Source of the DNA: Antedon bifida
Taxonomy: Eukaryota; Echinodermata; Crinoidea; Comatulida; Antedonidae
Length of the DNA: 64,000 nt
Assembly: GCA_963402885.1 (NCBI GenBank)
Contig: OY727103.1
Span: 4,068,501-4,132,500, forward strand
Reading direction: 5' to 3'
The translations under genes and the position numbers were made by a program. Of the stretch, positions 1 to 12,378 are shown piece by piece. The notes under the pieces were generated by a model. It saw only the letters and a list, made by a program, of their open reading frames with translations, searched no databases and was not told the origin of the DNA. Every line of letters begins with the position of its first letter. Position 1 is the stretch's first letter.

Positions 1-536
1 ATTATATAAAAAAATAAAAGAATAAAACCAATTTATATACATTTAAACTTACCTTACCTGCAGGAAAACTATACCAAGATAATACCAACTTACAAATTAT
101 ATAAAAAAATAAAAGAATAAAACCAATTTATATACATTTAAACTTACCTTAAACATATACCTTCTTAACTACAATTAATCTGAACTTAGCTACGCATATA
201 CCTGCAGGAAAACTATACCAAGATAATACCAACTTACAAATTATATAAAAAAATAAAAGAATAAAACCAATTTATATACATTTAAACTTACCTTAAACAT
301 ATACCTTCTTAACTACAATTAATCTGAACTTAGCTACGCATATACCTGCAGGAAAACTATACAAAGATAATACCAACTTATAAATTATATAAAAAAATAA
401 AAGAATAAAACCAATTTATATACATTTAAACTTACCTTAAACATATACCTTCTTAACTAGAATTAATCTGAACTTAGCTACGCATATACCTGCAGGAAAA
501 CTATACCAAGATAATACCAACTTACAAATTATATAA

Positions 537-639
537 CAAGGCCAACAGCTATAAGTCGCGTGCTAAAACGCATAGTGATACCGGACCGACAGACAGACCG
601 ACCGACATAGTGAACTATAGAGTCGCGTCCACGCAACTA
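537..639. repeat. GC-rich ~103-bp element inside the satellite, copy 1
   Basis: This block differs sharply in composition from the AT-rich unit around it. It runs from ACAAGGCCAACAG to CCACGCAACTA, and a CCGACAGACAGACCGACCGA tract lies in its middle. Its right end approximates the hairpin AGTCGCGTCCACGCGACT (8-bp arms), with one mismatch in this copy. The same block recurs at 1,161, 1,687 and 2,071. It may be a miniature mobile element captured by the satellite and then amplified with it. Confidence 0.8.
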
Positions 640-1160
640 AAAAAATAAAAGAATAAAACCAATTTATATACATTTAAACTTACCTTACCTGCAGGAAAAC
701 TATACCAAGATAATACCAACTTAGAAATTATATAAAAAAAATAAAAGAATAAAACCAATTTATATGCATTTAAACTTACCTTAAACATATACCTTCTTAA
801 CTACAATTAATCTGAACTTGGCTACACATATACCTGCAGGAAACTATACCAAGATAATACCAACTTACAAATTATATAAAAAAATAAAAGAATAAAACCA
901 ATTTATATGCATTTAAACTTTAAACATATACCTTCTTAACTACAATTAATCTGAACTTAGCTACACATATACCTGCAGGAAACTATACCAAGATAATACC
1001 AACTTACAAATTATATAAAAAAATAAAATAATAAAACCAATTTATATACATTTACACTTACTTTAAACATATACCTTCTTAACTACAATTAATCTGAACT
1101 TGGCTACACATATACCTGCAGGAAAACTATACCAAGATAATACCAACTTACAAATTATAT

Positions 1161-1260
1161 AACAAGGCCAACAGACATAAGTCGTGTGCTAAAACGCATA
1201 GTGATACCGGACCGACAGACCGACCGACATAGTGAACTATAGTCGCGTCCACGCGACTAA
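1161..1260. repeat. GC-rich ~103-bp element, copy 2
   Basis: Second copy of the GC-rich block. It lacks four bases of the PuPy tract and the AG before TCGCGT, and it ends in the intact CGCGTCCACGCG dyad. Flanking sequence matches that of the other copies, so it spread with its host unit and not by independent insertions. Confidence 0.78.
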
Positions 1261-1686
1261 AAAAATAAAAGAATAAAACCAATTTATATACATTTAAACT
1301 TTAAACATATACCTTCTGAACTACAATTAATCTGAACTTAACTACACATATACCTGCAGGAAACTATACCAAGATAATACCAACTTACAAATTATATAAA
1401 AAAATAAAAGAATAAAACCAATTTATATACATTTAAACTTACCTTAAACATATACCTTCTTAACTACAATTAATCTGAACTTAGCTACGCATATACCTGC
1501 AGGAAAACTATACAAAGATAATACCAACTTATAAATTATATAAAAAAAATAAAAGAATAAAACCAATTTATATACATTTAAACTTACCTTAAACATATAC
1601 CTTCTTAACTACAATTAATCTGAACTTAGCTACGCATATACCTGCAGGAAAACTATACCAAGATAATACCAACTTACAAATTATAT

Positions 1687-1788
1687 AACAAGGCCAACAG
1701 CTATAAGTCGCGTGCTAAAACGCATAGTGATACCTGACCGACAGACCGACCGACATAGTGAACTATAGAGTCGCGTCCACGCGACTAA
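1687..1788. repeat. GC-rich ~103-bp element, copy 3
   Basis: Third copy, with ATACCTGACC where the others read ATACCGGACC. It ends in the perfect terminal hairpin AGTCGCGTCCACGCGACT. It lies about 527 bp from copy 2, which supports a higher-order unit of several 143-bp monomers plus one element. Confidence 0.78.
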
Positions 1789-2070
1789 AAAAATAAAAGA
1801 ATAAAACCAATTTATATACATTTAAACTTTAAACATATACCTTCTGAACTACAATTAATCTGAACTTAACTACACATATACCTGCAGGAAAACTATACAA
1901 AGATAATACCAACTTACAAATTATATAAAAAAAATAAAAGAATAAAACCAATTTATATACATTTAAACTTACCTTAAACATATACCTTCTTAACTACAAT
2001 TAATCTGAACTTAGCTACGCATATACCTGCAGGAAAACTATACCAAGATAATACCAACTTACAAATTATA

Positions 2071-2175
2071 TAACAAGGCCAACAGCCATAAGTTGCGTGC
2101 TAAAACGCATAGTGATACCGGACCGACAGACAGACCGACCGAAATAGTGAACTATAGAGTCGCGTCCACGCGACT
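2071..2175. repeat. GC-rich ~105-bp element, copy 4
   Basis: Fourth copy, with AGTTGCGTGC in place of AGTCGCGTGC and GAAATAGTG in place of GACATAGTG. The terminal hairpin is intact. This is the last copy before the satellite ends near 2,410. Confidence 0.78.
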
Positions 2176-5100
2176 AAAAAAATAAAAGAATAAAACCAAT
2201 TTATATACATTTAAACTTACCTTACCTGCAGGAAAACTATACCAAGATAATACCAACTTACAAATTATATAAAAAAAATAAAAGAATAAAACCAATTTAT
2301 ATACATTTAAACTTTAAACATATACCTTCTTAACTACAATTAATCTGAACTTAGCTACACATATACCTGCAGGAAAACTATACCAAGATAATACCAACTT
2401 ACAAATTATTATTAGACTTTCTGTTTAGTTGACATCATTCGTCTTCATCTGAAATTGATGTTATGTGTGATGTAAACAAAATTTGTACGATTTAGAAATA
2501 GGAGGGATGGGTTGAGGACTTAAAAATGGTGGAATTAAGAATGAATGCCACCTAAATTAAATGTCTTATATTCTGCGTTGCAATTTGACGTCTACCTTTT
2601 CATGTAGACTTGCTGTAAAGAGATTGAAGAAACCTAGACCCACCATTTTACAGTACATCAGAGAAAGCAATTAAAAGAGGTCTAATTTTTTAAAAAGACA
2701 AGAGAGTCATTTGCTATTATAAAAGTAAGATTGTTGCACTAAAGCATGAAAAACTTTGAAAAAAGCAACTGGCTGGAAATGTTGCACACTAAGGACGATT
2801 TGGAAGGGGGAAGTTACAGGGTTTAAAAATGGTGAAATTAAGTGCTGAACGTAACCAAAGTTTGACGTCAATCGTCTACTCTTGGTGTAGACTTGCTGTT
2901 AAAGTTGACGTCTAACTTCTTGGTGTAGACTTGCTGTTAAGGTTGACGTCAATCGTCTTGGTGTAGACTTGCTGTTAAGGTTGACATCAATCATCTTGGT
3001 GTAGACTTGCTGTTAAGGTTGAAGTCTAACTTCTTGGTGTAGACTTTCTGTTAAGGTTGATGTCAATCTTCTTGGTGTAAACTTGTTGTTAAGGTTGATG
3101 TCAATCTTCTTGGTGTAGAATTGCTGTTAAGGTTGACGTCAATCGCCTTGGTGTAGACTTGGTTTTAAAGTTGACGTCAATATTCTTGATGTAGACTTGC
3201 TGTTGAGGTTGACATCAATTGTCTTGGTGTAGACTTGCTGTTAAGGTTAACGTTATGAATCTTCTTAGTGTAGATTTGCTGTTAATTTTGATGTAAACCA
3301 TCTTGATGTAGCCTTGTTGTTAAGGTTGACGTAAATATTCTTCATGTAGACTTTCTGTTTAGGTTGACATCATTTGTCTTCATGTGGAATTGATGTCATA
3401 TGTGTGATGTAAAACATTTTGTACGATTTTGAAATAGGAGGGATGGGATGAGTGGATATAGACTTCAAGTTGACATCACTTGTCTTCAGATAGACTTGCA
3501 GTAAAGAGATTGAAGAATTAAAGAGTACATCAGAGAAAGCAATTAAAAGAGGTCAAGTTTTTAAAAAAGACAAGAGAGTCAGTGCTATTGCAAAACAAAG
3601 AATGTTGTGCTAAAGCATAACAAACTTTGAAAAAAGCAACTGAATGGAAATGTTGCACATTACAAGGACGATTTGGAAGGGGGAAGGGACAGGGTTTAAA
3701 AATGGTGAAATTATGTGCTGAACCAAAGTTTGACGTCAATCTTCTTGGTGTAGAATTGCTGTTAAGGTTGACATCCTTGTCTTGATGTAGACTTGCTGTT
3801 AAGGTTGACGTCAATCGTCTTTGTGTAAACTTGCTGTCAAGGTTGACATCATTCATCTTTATGTGGAATTGATGCTATGTGTCAAGTAAAACAACATTTT
3901 GAAATACGAGGGAGGGGACACTTGACGTCCATCTTCTTGGTGTAGAATTGCTGTTAGGGTTGACGTCAATCTTCTTGGTGTAGACTTCCTGTTAAGGTTG
4001 ACATCAATTGCCTTGATGTACATAGACTTGCTGTAAAGAGATTAAAGAAACCTAAACCCACCTTTTGTACAGTACATCAGAGAAAGCAATTAAAAGAGGT
4101 CTCTTGTCAGTGCTATTACAAAGGCAAGAATGTTGTGCTAAAGCATAACAAACTTTGAAAAAAGCAACTGGATTGAAATGTTGCACACTAAGGGCGATTT
4201 GGAAGGGGGAAGGGACAGGGTTTAAAAATGGTGAAATTAAGTGCTGAACCAAAGTTTGAAGTCAATCGTCTTTATGTAAACTTGCTGTGAAGGTTGACTT
4301 CTATCTTCTTGGTGTAGACTTGCTGTTAAGGTTGACGTCAATCGTCTTGGTGTAGACTTGCTGTGAAGGTTGACATCTATCTTCTTGTTGTAGACTTGCT
4401 GTTAGGGTTGACATCCTCGTCTCGATGTAGACTTGTCGTTAAGCTTGATGTCAATTGCCTTCATGTAGACTTTCTGTTTAGGTTGACATCATTCGTCTTT
4501 ATGTGGAATTGATGTTATGTGTGAAGTAAAACAACATTTTGAAATACAAGATGGGATGAGGAATTAAAAATGGTGGAATTAAGACTGAATGTAACCTAAA
4601 TTAAATGTTTTATCTTTTGCACTGCAATTTGACACTATCTTCTTCATGTAGACTTTAAGTTGAAATACTTGCTGTAAAGAGATTAAAGAAACCTAGACCC
4701 ACCTTTTGTACAGCACATCAGAGAAAGCAATTAAAAGAGGTCAAGATTTTAAAAAAGACAAGTGAGTCAGTGATATTGCAAAAGCCAGTGTTGTGCTAAA
4801 GCATAACAAACTCTGAAAAAAAAGCAACTGGATGGAAATATTGCACACTATAAGGACGATTTGGAAGTGGGAAGGGACAGGGTTTAAAAATGGTGAAATT
4901 AATTGTAACAGCAATCGTCTTGGTGTAGACTGACTGTTAAGGTTGACGTCAATCGTCTTGGTGTAGACTGGCTGTTAAGGTTGACGTCAATCCTCTTGGT
5001 GTAGACTGGCTGTTAAGGTTGACGTCAATCGTCTTGGTGTAGACTTGTGGTTAAGGTTGACATCAATTGCATTGATGTACATAGACTTGCTGTAAAGAGA

Positions 5101-6201
5101 TTGAAGAAACCTAAACCCACCTTTTGTACAGTACATCAGAGAAAGCAATTAAAAGAGGTCATGATTTTAAAAAAGACAAGAGAGTCAGTGCTATTGCAAA
5201 AGCAAGAATGTTGTGCTAAAGCATAACAAACTTTGAAAAAAGCAACTGGATAGAAATGTTACACACTATGGACAATTTGGAAGGGGGAAGGGACAGGGTT
5301 TAAAAATGGTGAAATTAAGTGCTGAACGTAACCAAAGTTTGACGTCAATCATCTTGGTGTAGATTTGCTGTTAAGGTTGATGTCAAATCTTTTTGGTGTA
5401 GACTTGCTGTTAAGGTTGACGTCTAACTTCTTGGTGTAGACTGGCTGTTAAAATTGACGTCAATCGTCTTGGTGTAGACTTGTTGTTAAGGTTGACATCA
5501 ATCTTCTTGGTGTAGACTGGCTGTTAAGGTTGACATCAATCGTCTTGGTGTAGACTTGCTGTTAAGGTTGACGTCAATCTTCTTGGTGTAGACTGGCTGT
5601 TAAGGTTGACGTCAATCTACTTGGTGTAGACTGGCTGTTAAGGTTGACGTCTAACTTCTTGGTGTAGACTTGTTGTTAAGGTTGACATCAATCTTCTTGG
5701 TGTAGACTTGCTGTTAAGGTTGACATCAATCGTCTTGGTGTAGACTGGCTGTTAAGGTTGACGTCAATCTTCTTGGTGTAGACTTGCTGTTAAGGTTGAC
5801 GTCAATTGCCTTGATGTACATAGACTTGCTGTAAAGAGATTGAAGAAACCTAAACCCACCTTTTGTACAGTACATCAGAGAAAGCAATTAAAAGAGGTCA
5901 AGATTTTAAATTCGACAAGAGAGTCAGTGCTATTGCAAAAGCAAGAATGTTGTGCTAAAGCATAACAAACTTTGAAAAAAGCAACTGGATGGAAATGTTG
6001 CACACTAAGGACAATTTGGAAGAGGGAAGGGACAGGGTTTAAAAATGGTGAAATTAAGTGCTGAACGTAACCAAAGTCAAGTCAATCGTCTTGTCTTGCT
6101 GTTAAGGTTGACGTCAATTGTCTTGGTGTAGACTGGCTGTTAAGGTTGACGTCAATCGTCCTGGTGTAGACTTGCTGTTAAGGTTGACGTCAATCGTCAT
6201 A

Positions 6202-9200
6202 GTGTAGACTTGCTGTTAAGGTTGACCTCTAACTTCTTGGTGTAGACTTGCTGTTAAGGTTGACCTCTAACTTCTTGGTGTAGACTTGCTGTTGAGTTTG
6301 ACGTCAATCGTCTTGATGTAGACTTGCTGTTAAGTTTGACGTCAATCGTCTTGGTGTAGACTTGCTGTTAAGGTTGACGTCAATCTTGGTGTAGACTTGC
6401 TGTTAAGGTTGATATCAATTGTCTTGGTGTAGACTTGCTGTTAAGGTTGATGTCAATCGTCTTGGTGTAGACTTGCTGTTAAGGTTGACGTCAATCGTCT
6501 TGGTGTAGACTTGCTGTTAAGGTTGACCTCTAACTTCTTGGTGTAGACTTGCTGTTGAGTTTGACGTCAATCGTCTTGGTGTAGACTTGCTGTTAAGTTT
6601 GATGTCAATCGTCTTGGTGTAGACTTGCTGTCACGGTTGACGTCAATCTTGGTGTAGACTTGCTGTTAAGGTTGACATCAATTGTCTTGGTGTAGACTTG
6701 CTGTTAAGGTTGACGTCAATCGTCTTGGTGTAGACTTGCTGTTAAGGTTGACGTCAATTGTCTTGGTGTAGACTTGCTGTTAAGGTTGACATCAATTGTC
6801 TTGGTGTAGACTTGCTGTTAAGGTTGACGTCAATCGTCTTGGTGTAGACTTGCTGTTATGGTTGACATCATTCGTCTTCATGTAGACTTGCCGTTAAGAT
6901 TGACACCTTCCATCAATATACCTTCATAGGAGCAAGATCTGAAAAGAGTAATTGAGAAGTTAAATAGTTATTCATATGTTGATACAATTAATTTAATTAA
7001 TCACAATTCGTCTTGGTGTAGACTTGCTGTTAAGGTTGACATCTATCATCTTGGTGTAGACTTGGTGTTAAAGTTGACATCAATATTCTTGTTGTAGACT
7101 TGCTGTAGAGGTTGACATAAATCGTCTTGGTGTAGACTTGCTGTTAAGGTTGACTTCATGAATCTTTTCAGTGTAGACTTGCTGTTAAGGTTGTTGTCAA
7201 TCACCTTGATGTAGACTTGCTGTTAGGCTTGACATAAATATTCTTCATGTAGACATTCTGTTTAGGTTGACATCATTCGTCTTCATATGGAATTGATGTT
7301 ATGTGTGATGTAAAACATTTTGTATGATTTTGAAATAGGAGGGATGGGATGAGGTCTTAAAAACTGAGTTGACATCACTTGTCTTCAGCTAGACTTGCTG
7401 TAAAGAGATTGAAGAATTGAACAGTACATCAGAGAAAGCAATTAAAAAAGGTCAAGTTTTTAAAAAAGACAAGAGAGTCAGTGCTATTGCTAAAGCAAGA
7501 ATGTTGTGCTAAAGCATAACAAACTTTGAAAAAAGCAACTGGATGGACATGTTGCACACTAAGGACCATTTGGAAGAGGGAAAGGACAGGGTTTAAAAAT
7601 GGTGAAATTAAGTGCTGAACCAAAGTCAACCTTCGTCTTGGTGTATATATACTTGTTGTTAAGGTTGACAGGCTTCCAATGGCTGGGTCAGACTTCCAAT
7701 GGCTGCGTCAGACTTCCAATGGCTGTGTCAGACTTCCAATGGCTTTGTCAGACTTCCAATGGCTTTGTCAGACATCCCATGGCTGTGTCAGACTTCCAAT
7801 GGCTTTGTCAGACTCCCAATGGCTTTGTCAGACACCCAATGGCTTTTTCAGACTTCCCATGGCTGGGTAAGACTTCCCATGGCTGTGTCAGACTTCCAAT
7901 GGCTTTGTCAGACTCCCAATGGCTGTGTCAGACTTCCAATGGCTGTGTCAGACTTCCCATGGCTGTGTCAGACTTCCAATGGCTTTGTCAGACTTCCAAT
8001 GGCTTTGTCAGACTTCCAATGGCTGTGTCAGACTTCCAACGGCTGTGTCAGGCTTCCAACGGCTGGGTCAGACTTCCATGGGCTAAAACTTACAGTAAAA
8101 AAAGTTTGTAGGCAAAGAAGGCAGCAAACAGTAAATTTGTGAATTAAATTAAGAAATAGACAAAAGATATATTTGCATTTTATTTTGTGCAAGGAGACTG
8201 TAGAAACCTGTGACTCATCTTTTGAACATCAGAGAGACAAAATAGTCAGTGCTGTTGCAAAATTAAGAATGCTTCGCTAAAGCACAAACTCTGAAAAAAG
8301 CAGCTGCATGGAAACGTTACACAATAAGGACGATTTTGAAATAAAGGGGAGGAGACAGGGCTTAAAAATTCTGAAATTAAGTGCTGAATGAAATGCAAGT
8401 GTCCTATCTTTTGCATTGTAATTTCCAAATTGCTGTGCAGGTTGACATCAATCATCATGATGTAGACTTGCCGTTAAGATTGACGTCAGTCATCTTGATG
8501 TAGACTTGCTGTTAAGATTGATGTTTATCTTCTTGGTGTAGACTTGCTGTTAAGATTGACATCAATCATCTTGATGTAGACTTGCTGTTAAGGTTGACAT
8601 CAATCACCTTGATGTAGACTTGCCGTTAAGATTGACGTTTATCTTCTTGGTGTAGACTTGCTGTTAAGGTTGACATCAATCATCATGATGTAGACTTGCA
8701 GTTAAGATTGACGTCAATCATCTTGATGTAGACTTGCTGTTAAGATTGATGTTTATCTTCTTGGTGTAGACTTGCTGTTAAGGTTGACATCAATCGTCTT
8801 GGTGTAGACTTGCTGTTAAGATTGACATCAATCATCTTGGTGTAGACTTTCTGTTAAGGTTGATGTCAATCATCTTGATGTAGACTTGCTGTTAAGGATT
8901 CAATTGCGTTGATATACATAGACTTGCTGCAAGGAGACTGAAGAAACCTGTGACTCATCTTTTGAACATCAGAGAATACGAAAAAATTAAGACAAAATAG
9001 TCAGTGCTGTTGCAAAATTAAGAATGCTTCGCTAAAGCACAAACTCTGAAAAAATCAGCTGCATGGAAACGTTACACAATAAGGACGATTTTGAAATAAA
9101 GGGGAGTGGACAGGCCTTAAAAATTCTGAAATTAAGTGCTGAATGTAACACAAGTGTCCTATCTTTTGCATTGTAATTTGCAAAATTGCTGTGCAGGTTG

Positions 9201-9290
9201 ACATCATCGTGTTGATGTAGACTTGCTGTTAAGATTGATGTTTATCTTCTTGGTGTAGACTTGCTGTTAAGATTGACATCAATCATCTTG
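6202..9290. repeat. 3,089-bp super-unit, copy 1
   Basis: First of about three head-to-tail copies of a 3,089-bp block, placed by matching landmarks: the 20-bp array at about 7,673, 10,761 and 13,850, and type B spacers at 8,192, 11,278 and 14,367. The left boundary is where upstream sequence stops matching, between ATAGTGTAGAC here and TTGATGTAGAC before copy 2. A private base is seen near 6,634 (GTCACGG, against GTCAAGG in the other copies). Confidence 0.9.
7673..8082. repeat. 20-bp minisatellite, array 1
   Basis: About 20 tandem copies of TTCCAATGGCTGTGTCAGAC, with variation mostly at TGTG/TTTG and CAAT/CCAT. The unit lacks stop codons in several frames and 20 is not a multiple of 3, so it creates overlapping open frames of 63-170 codons on the plus strand. 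These are repeat artefacts and not genes. The array sits inside super-unit copy 1, after a type A spacer and before a GGCAGCAAACAGTAAAT module. Confidence 0.93.
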
Positions 9291-12200
9291 ATGTAGACTT
9301 GCTGTTAAGGTTGACCTCTAACTTCTTGGTGTAGACTTGCTGTTAAGGTTGACCTCTAACTTCTTGGTGTAGACTTGCTGTTGAGTTTGACGTCAATCGT
9401 CTTGATGTAGACTTGCTGTTAAGTTTGACGTCAATCGTCTTGGTGTAGACTTGCTGTTAAGGTTGACGTCAATCTTGGTGTAGACTTGCTGTTAAGGTTG
9501 ATATCAATTGTCTTGGTGTAGACTTGCTGTTAAGGTTGATGTCAATCGTCTTGGTGTAGACTTGCTGTTAAGGTGACGTCAATCGTCTTGGTGTAGACTT
9601 GCTGTTAAGGTTGACCTCTAACTTCTTGGTGTAGACTTGCTGTTGAGTTTGACGTCAATCGTCTTGGTGTAGACTTGCTGTTAAGTTTGATGTCAATCGT
9701 CTTGGTGTAGACTTGCTGTCAAGGTTGACGTCAATCTTGGTGTAGACTTGCTGTTAAGGTTGACATCAATTGTCTTGGTGTAGACTTGCTGTTAAGGTTG
9801 ACGTCAATCGTCTTGGTGTAGACTTGCTGTTAAGGTTGACGTCAATTGTCTTGGTGTAGACTTGCTGTTAAGGTTGACATCAATTGTCTTGGTGTAGACT
9901 TGCTGTTAAGGTTGACGTCAATCGTCTTGGTGTAGACTTGCTGTTATGGTTGACATCATTCGTCTTCATGTAGACTTGCCGTTAAGATTGACACCTTCCA
10001 TCAATATACCTTCATAGGAGCAAGATCTGAAAAGAGTAATTGAGAAGTTAAATAGTTATTCATATGTTGATACAATTAATTTAATTAATCACAATTCGTC
10101 TTGGTGTAGACTTGCTGTTAAGGTTGACATCTATCATCTTGGTGTAGACTTGGTGTTAAAGTTGACATCAATATTCTTGTTGTAGACTTGCTGTAGAGGT
10201 TGACATAAATCATCTTGGTGTAGACTTGCTGTTAAGGTTGACTTCATGAATCTTTTCAGTGTAGACTTGCTGTTAAGGTTGTTGTCAATCACCTTGATGT
10301 AGACTTGCTGTTAGGCTTGACATAAATATTCTTCATGTAGACATTCTGTTTAGGTTGACATCATTCGTCTTCATATGGAATTGATGTTATGTGTGATGTA
10401 AAACATTTTGTATGATTTTGAAATAGGAGGGATGGGATGAGGTCTTAAAAACTGAGTTGACATCACTTGTCTTCAGCTAGACTTGCTGTAAAGAGATTGA
10501 AGAATTGAACAGTACATCAGAGAAAGCAATTAAAAAAGGTCAAGTTTTTAAAAAAGACAAGAGAGTCAGTGCTATTGCTAAAGCAAGAATGTTGTGCTAA
10601 AGCATAACAAACTTTGAAAAAAGCAACTGGATGGACATGTTGCACACTAAGGACCATTTGGAAGAGGGAAAGGACAGGGTTTAAAAATGGTGAAATTAAG
10701 TGCTGAACCAAAGTCAACCTTCGTCTTGGTGTATATATACTTGTTGTTAAGGTTGACAGGCTTCCAATGGCTGGGTCAGACTTCCAATGGCTGCGCCAGA
10801 CTTCCAATGGCTGTGTCAGACTTCCAATGGCTTTGTCAGACTTCCAATGGCTTTGTCAGACATCCCATGGCTGTGTCAGACTTCCAATGGCTTTGTCAGA
10901 CTCCCAATGGCTTTGTCAGACACCCAATGGCTTTTTCAGACTTCCCATGGCTGGGTAAGACTTCCCATGGCTGTGTCAGACTTCCAATGGCTTTGTCAGA
11001 CTCCCAATGGCTGTGTCAGACTTCCAATGGCTGTGTCAGACTTCCCATGGCTGTGTCAGACTTCCAATGGCTTTGTCAGACTTCCAATGGCTTTGTCAGA
11101 CTTCCAATGGCTGTGTCAGACTTCCAACGGCTGTGTCAGGCTTCCAACGGCTGGGTCAGACTTCCATGGGCTAAAACTTACAGTAAAAAAAGTTTGTAGG
11201 CAAAGAAGGCAGCAAACAGTAAATTTGTGAATTAAATTAAGAAATAGACAAAAGATATATTTGCATTTTATTTTGTGCAAGGAGACTGTAGAAACCTGTG
11301 ACTCATCTTTTGAACATCAGAGAGACAAAATAGTCAGTGCTGTTGCAAAATTAAGAATGCTTCGCTAAAGCACAAACTCTGAAAAAAGCAGCTGCATGGA
11401 AACGTTACACAATAAGGACGATTTTGAAATAAAGGGGAGGAGACAGGGCTTAAAAATTCTGAAATTAAGTGCTGAATGAAATGCAAGTGTCCTATCTTTT
11501 GCATTGTAATTTCCAAATTGCTGTGCAGGTTGACATCAATCATCATGATGTAGACTTGCCGTTAAGATTGACGTCAGTCATCTTGATGTAGACTTGCTGT
11601 TAAGATTGATGTTTATCTTCTTGGTGTAGACTTGCTGTTAAGATTGACATCAATCATCTTGATGTAGACTTGCTGTTAAGGTTGACATCAATCACCTTGA
11701 TGTAGACTTGCCGTTAAGATTGACGTTTATCTTCTTGGTGTAGACTTGCTGTTAAGGTTGACATCAATCATCATGATGTAGACTTGCAGTTAAGATTGAC
11801 GTCAATCATCTTGATGTAGACTTGCTGTTAAGATTGATGTTTATCTTCTTGGTGTAGACTTGCTGTTAAGGTTGACATCAATCGTCTTGGTGTAGACTTG
11901 CTGTTAAGATTGACATCAATCATCTTGGTGTAGACTTTCTGTTAAGGTTGATGTCAATCATCTTGATGTAGACTTGCTGTTAAGGATTCAATTGCGTTGA
12001 TATACATAGACTTGCTGCAAGGAGACTGAAGAAACCTGTGACTCATCTTTTGAACATCAGAGAATACGAAAAAATTAAGACAAAATAGTCAGTGCTGTTG
12101 CAAAATTAAGAATGCTTCGCTAAAGCACAAACTCTGAAAAAATCAGCTGCATGGAAACGTTACACAATAAGGACGATTTTGAAATAAAGGGGAGTGGACA

Positions 12201-12378
12201 GGCCTTAAAAATTCTGAAATTAAGTGCTGAATGTAACACAAGTGTCCTATCTTTTGCATTGTAATTTGCAAAATTGCTGTGCAGGTTGACATCATCGTGT
12301 TGATGTAGACTTGCTGTTAAGATTGATGTTTATCTTCTTGGTGTAGACTTGCTGTTAAGATTGACATCAATCATCTTG
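9291..12378. repeat. 3,088-bp super-unit, copy 2
   Basis: Second copy. It differs from its neighbours by a 1-bp deletion near 9,572 (AAGGTGACG for AAGGTTGACG), which accounts for its 3,088-bp length. Other private differences are GCGCCAGAC for GCGTCAGAC near 10,797 and AAATCATC for AAATCGTC near 10,209. The very low divergence implies recent duplication or gene-conversion-like homogenisation. Confidence 0.9.
10761..11170. repeat. 20-bp minisatellite, array 2
   Basis: Copy of the 20-bp array carried in super-unit 2. It has the same order of variant units as array 1, so the whole array was duplicated with the 3.1-kb block and did not expand independently. One substitution (GCGCCAGAC) distinguishes it. 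Confidence 0.92.

Larger units (their letters stand above)
1..2410. repeat. AT-rich satellite, ~143-bp unit
   Basis: A tandem array begins at the window edge and ends near 2,410. The landmark CCTGCAGGA recurs at about 57, 200, 346, 489, 688, 833, 974, 1,116, 1,354 and 1,497, and on to 2,366, so the basic period is 141-146 bp. Longer gaps (about 200-240 bp) occur where a GC-rich element is inserted or units are truncated. The unit is about 75% A+T and has no open frame of interest. Copies differ by only a few substitutions, which suggests recent homogenisation. The array probably continues to the left of the window. Confidence 0.93.
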
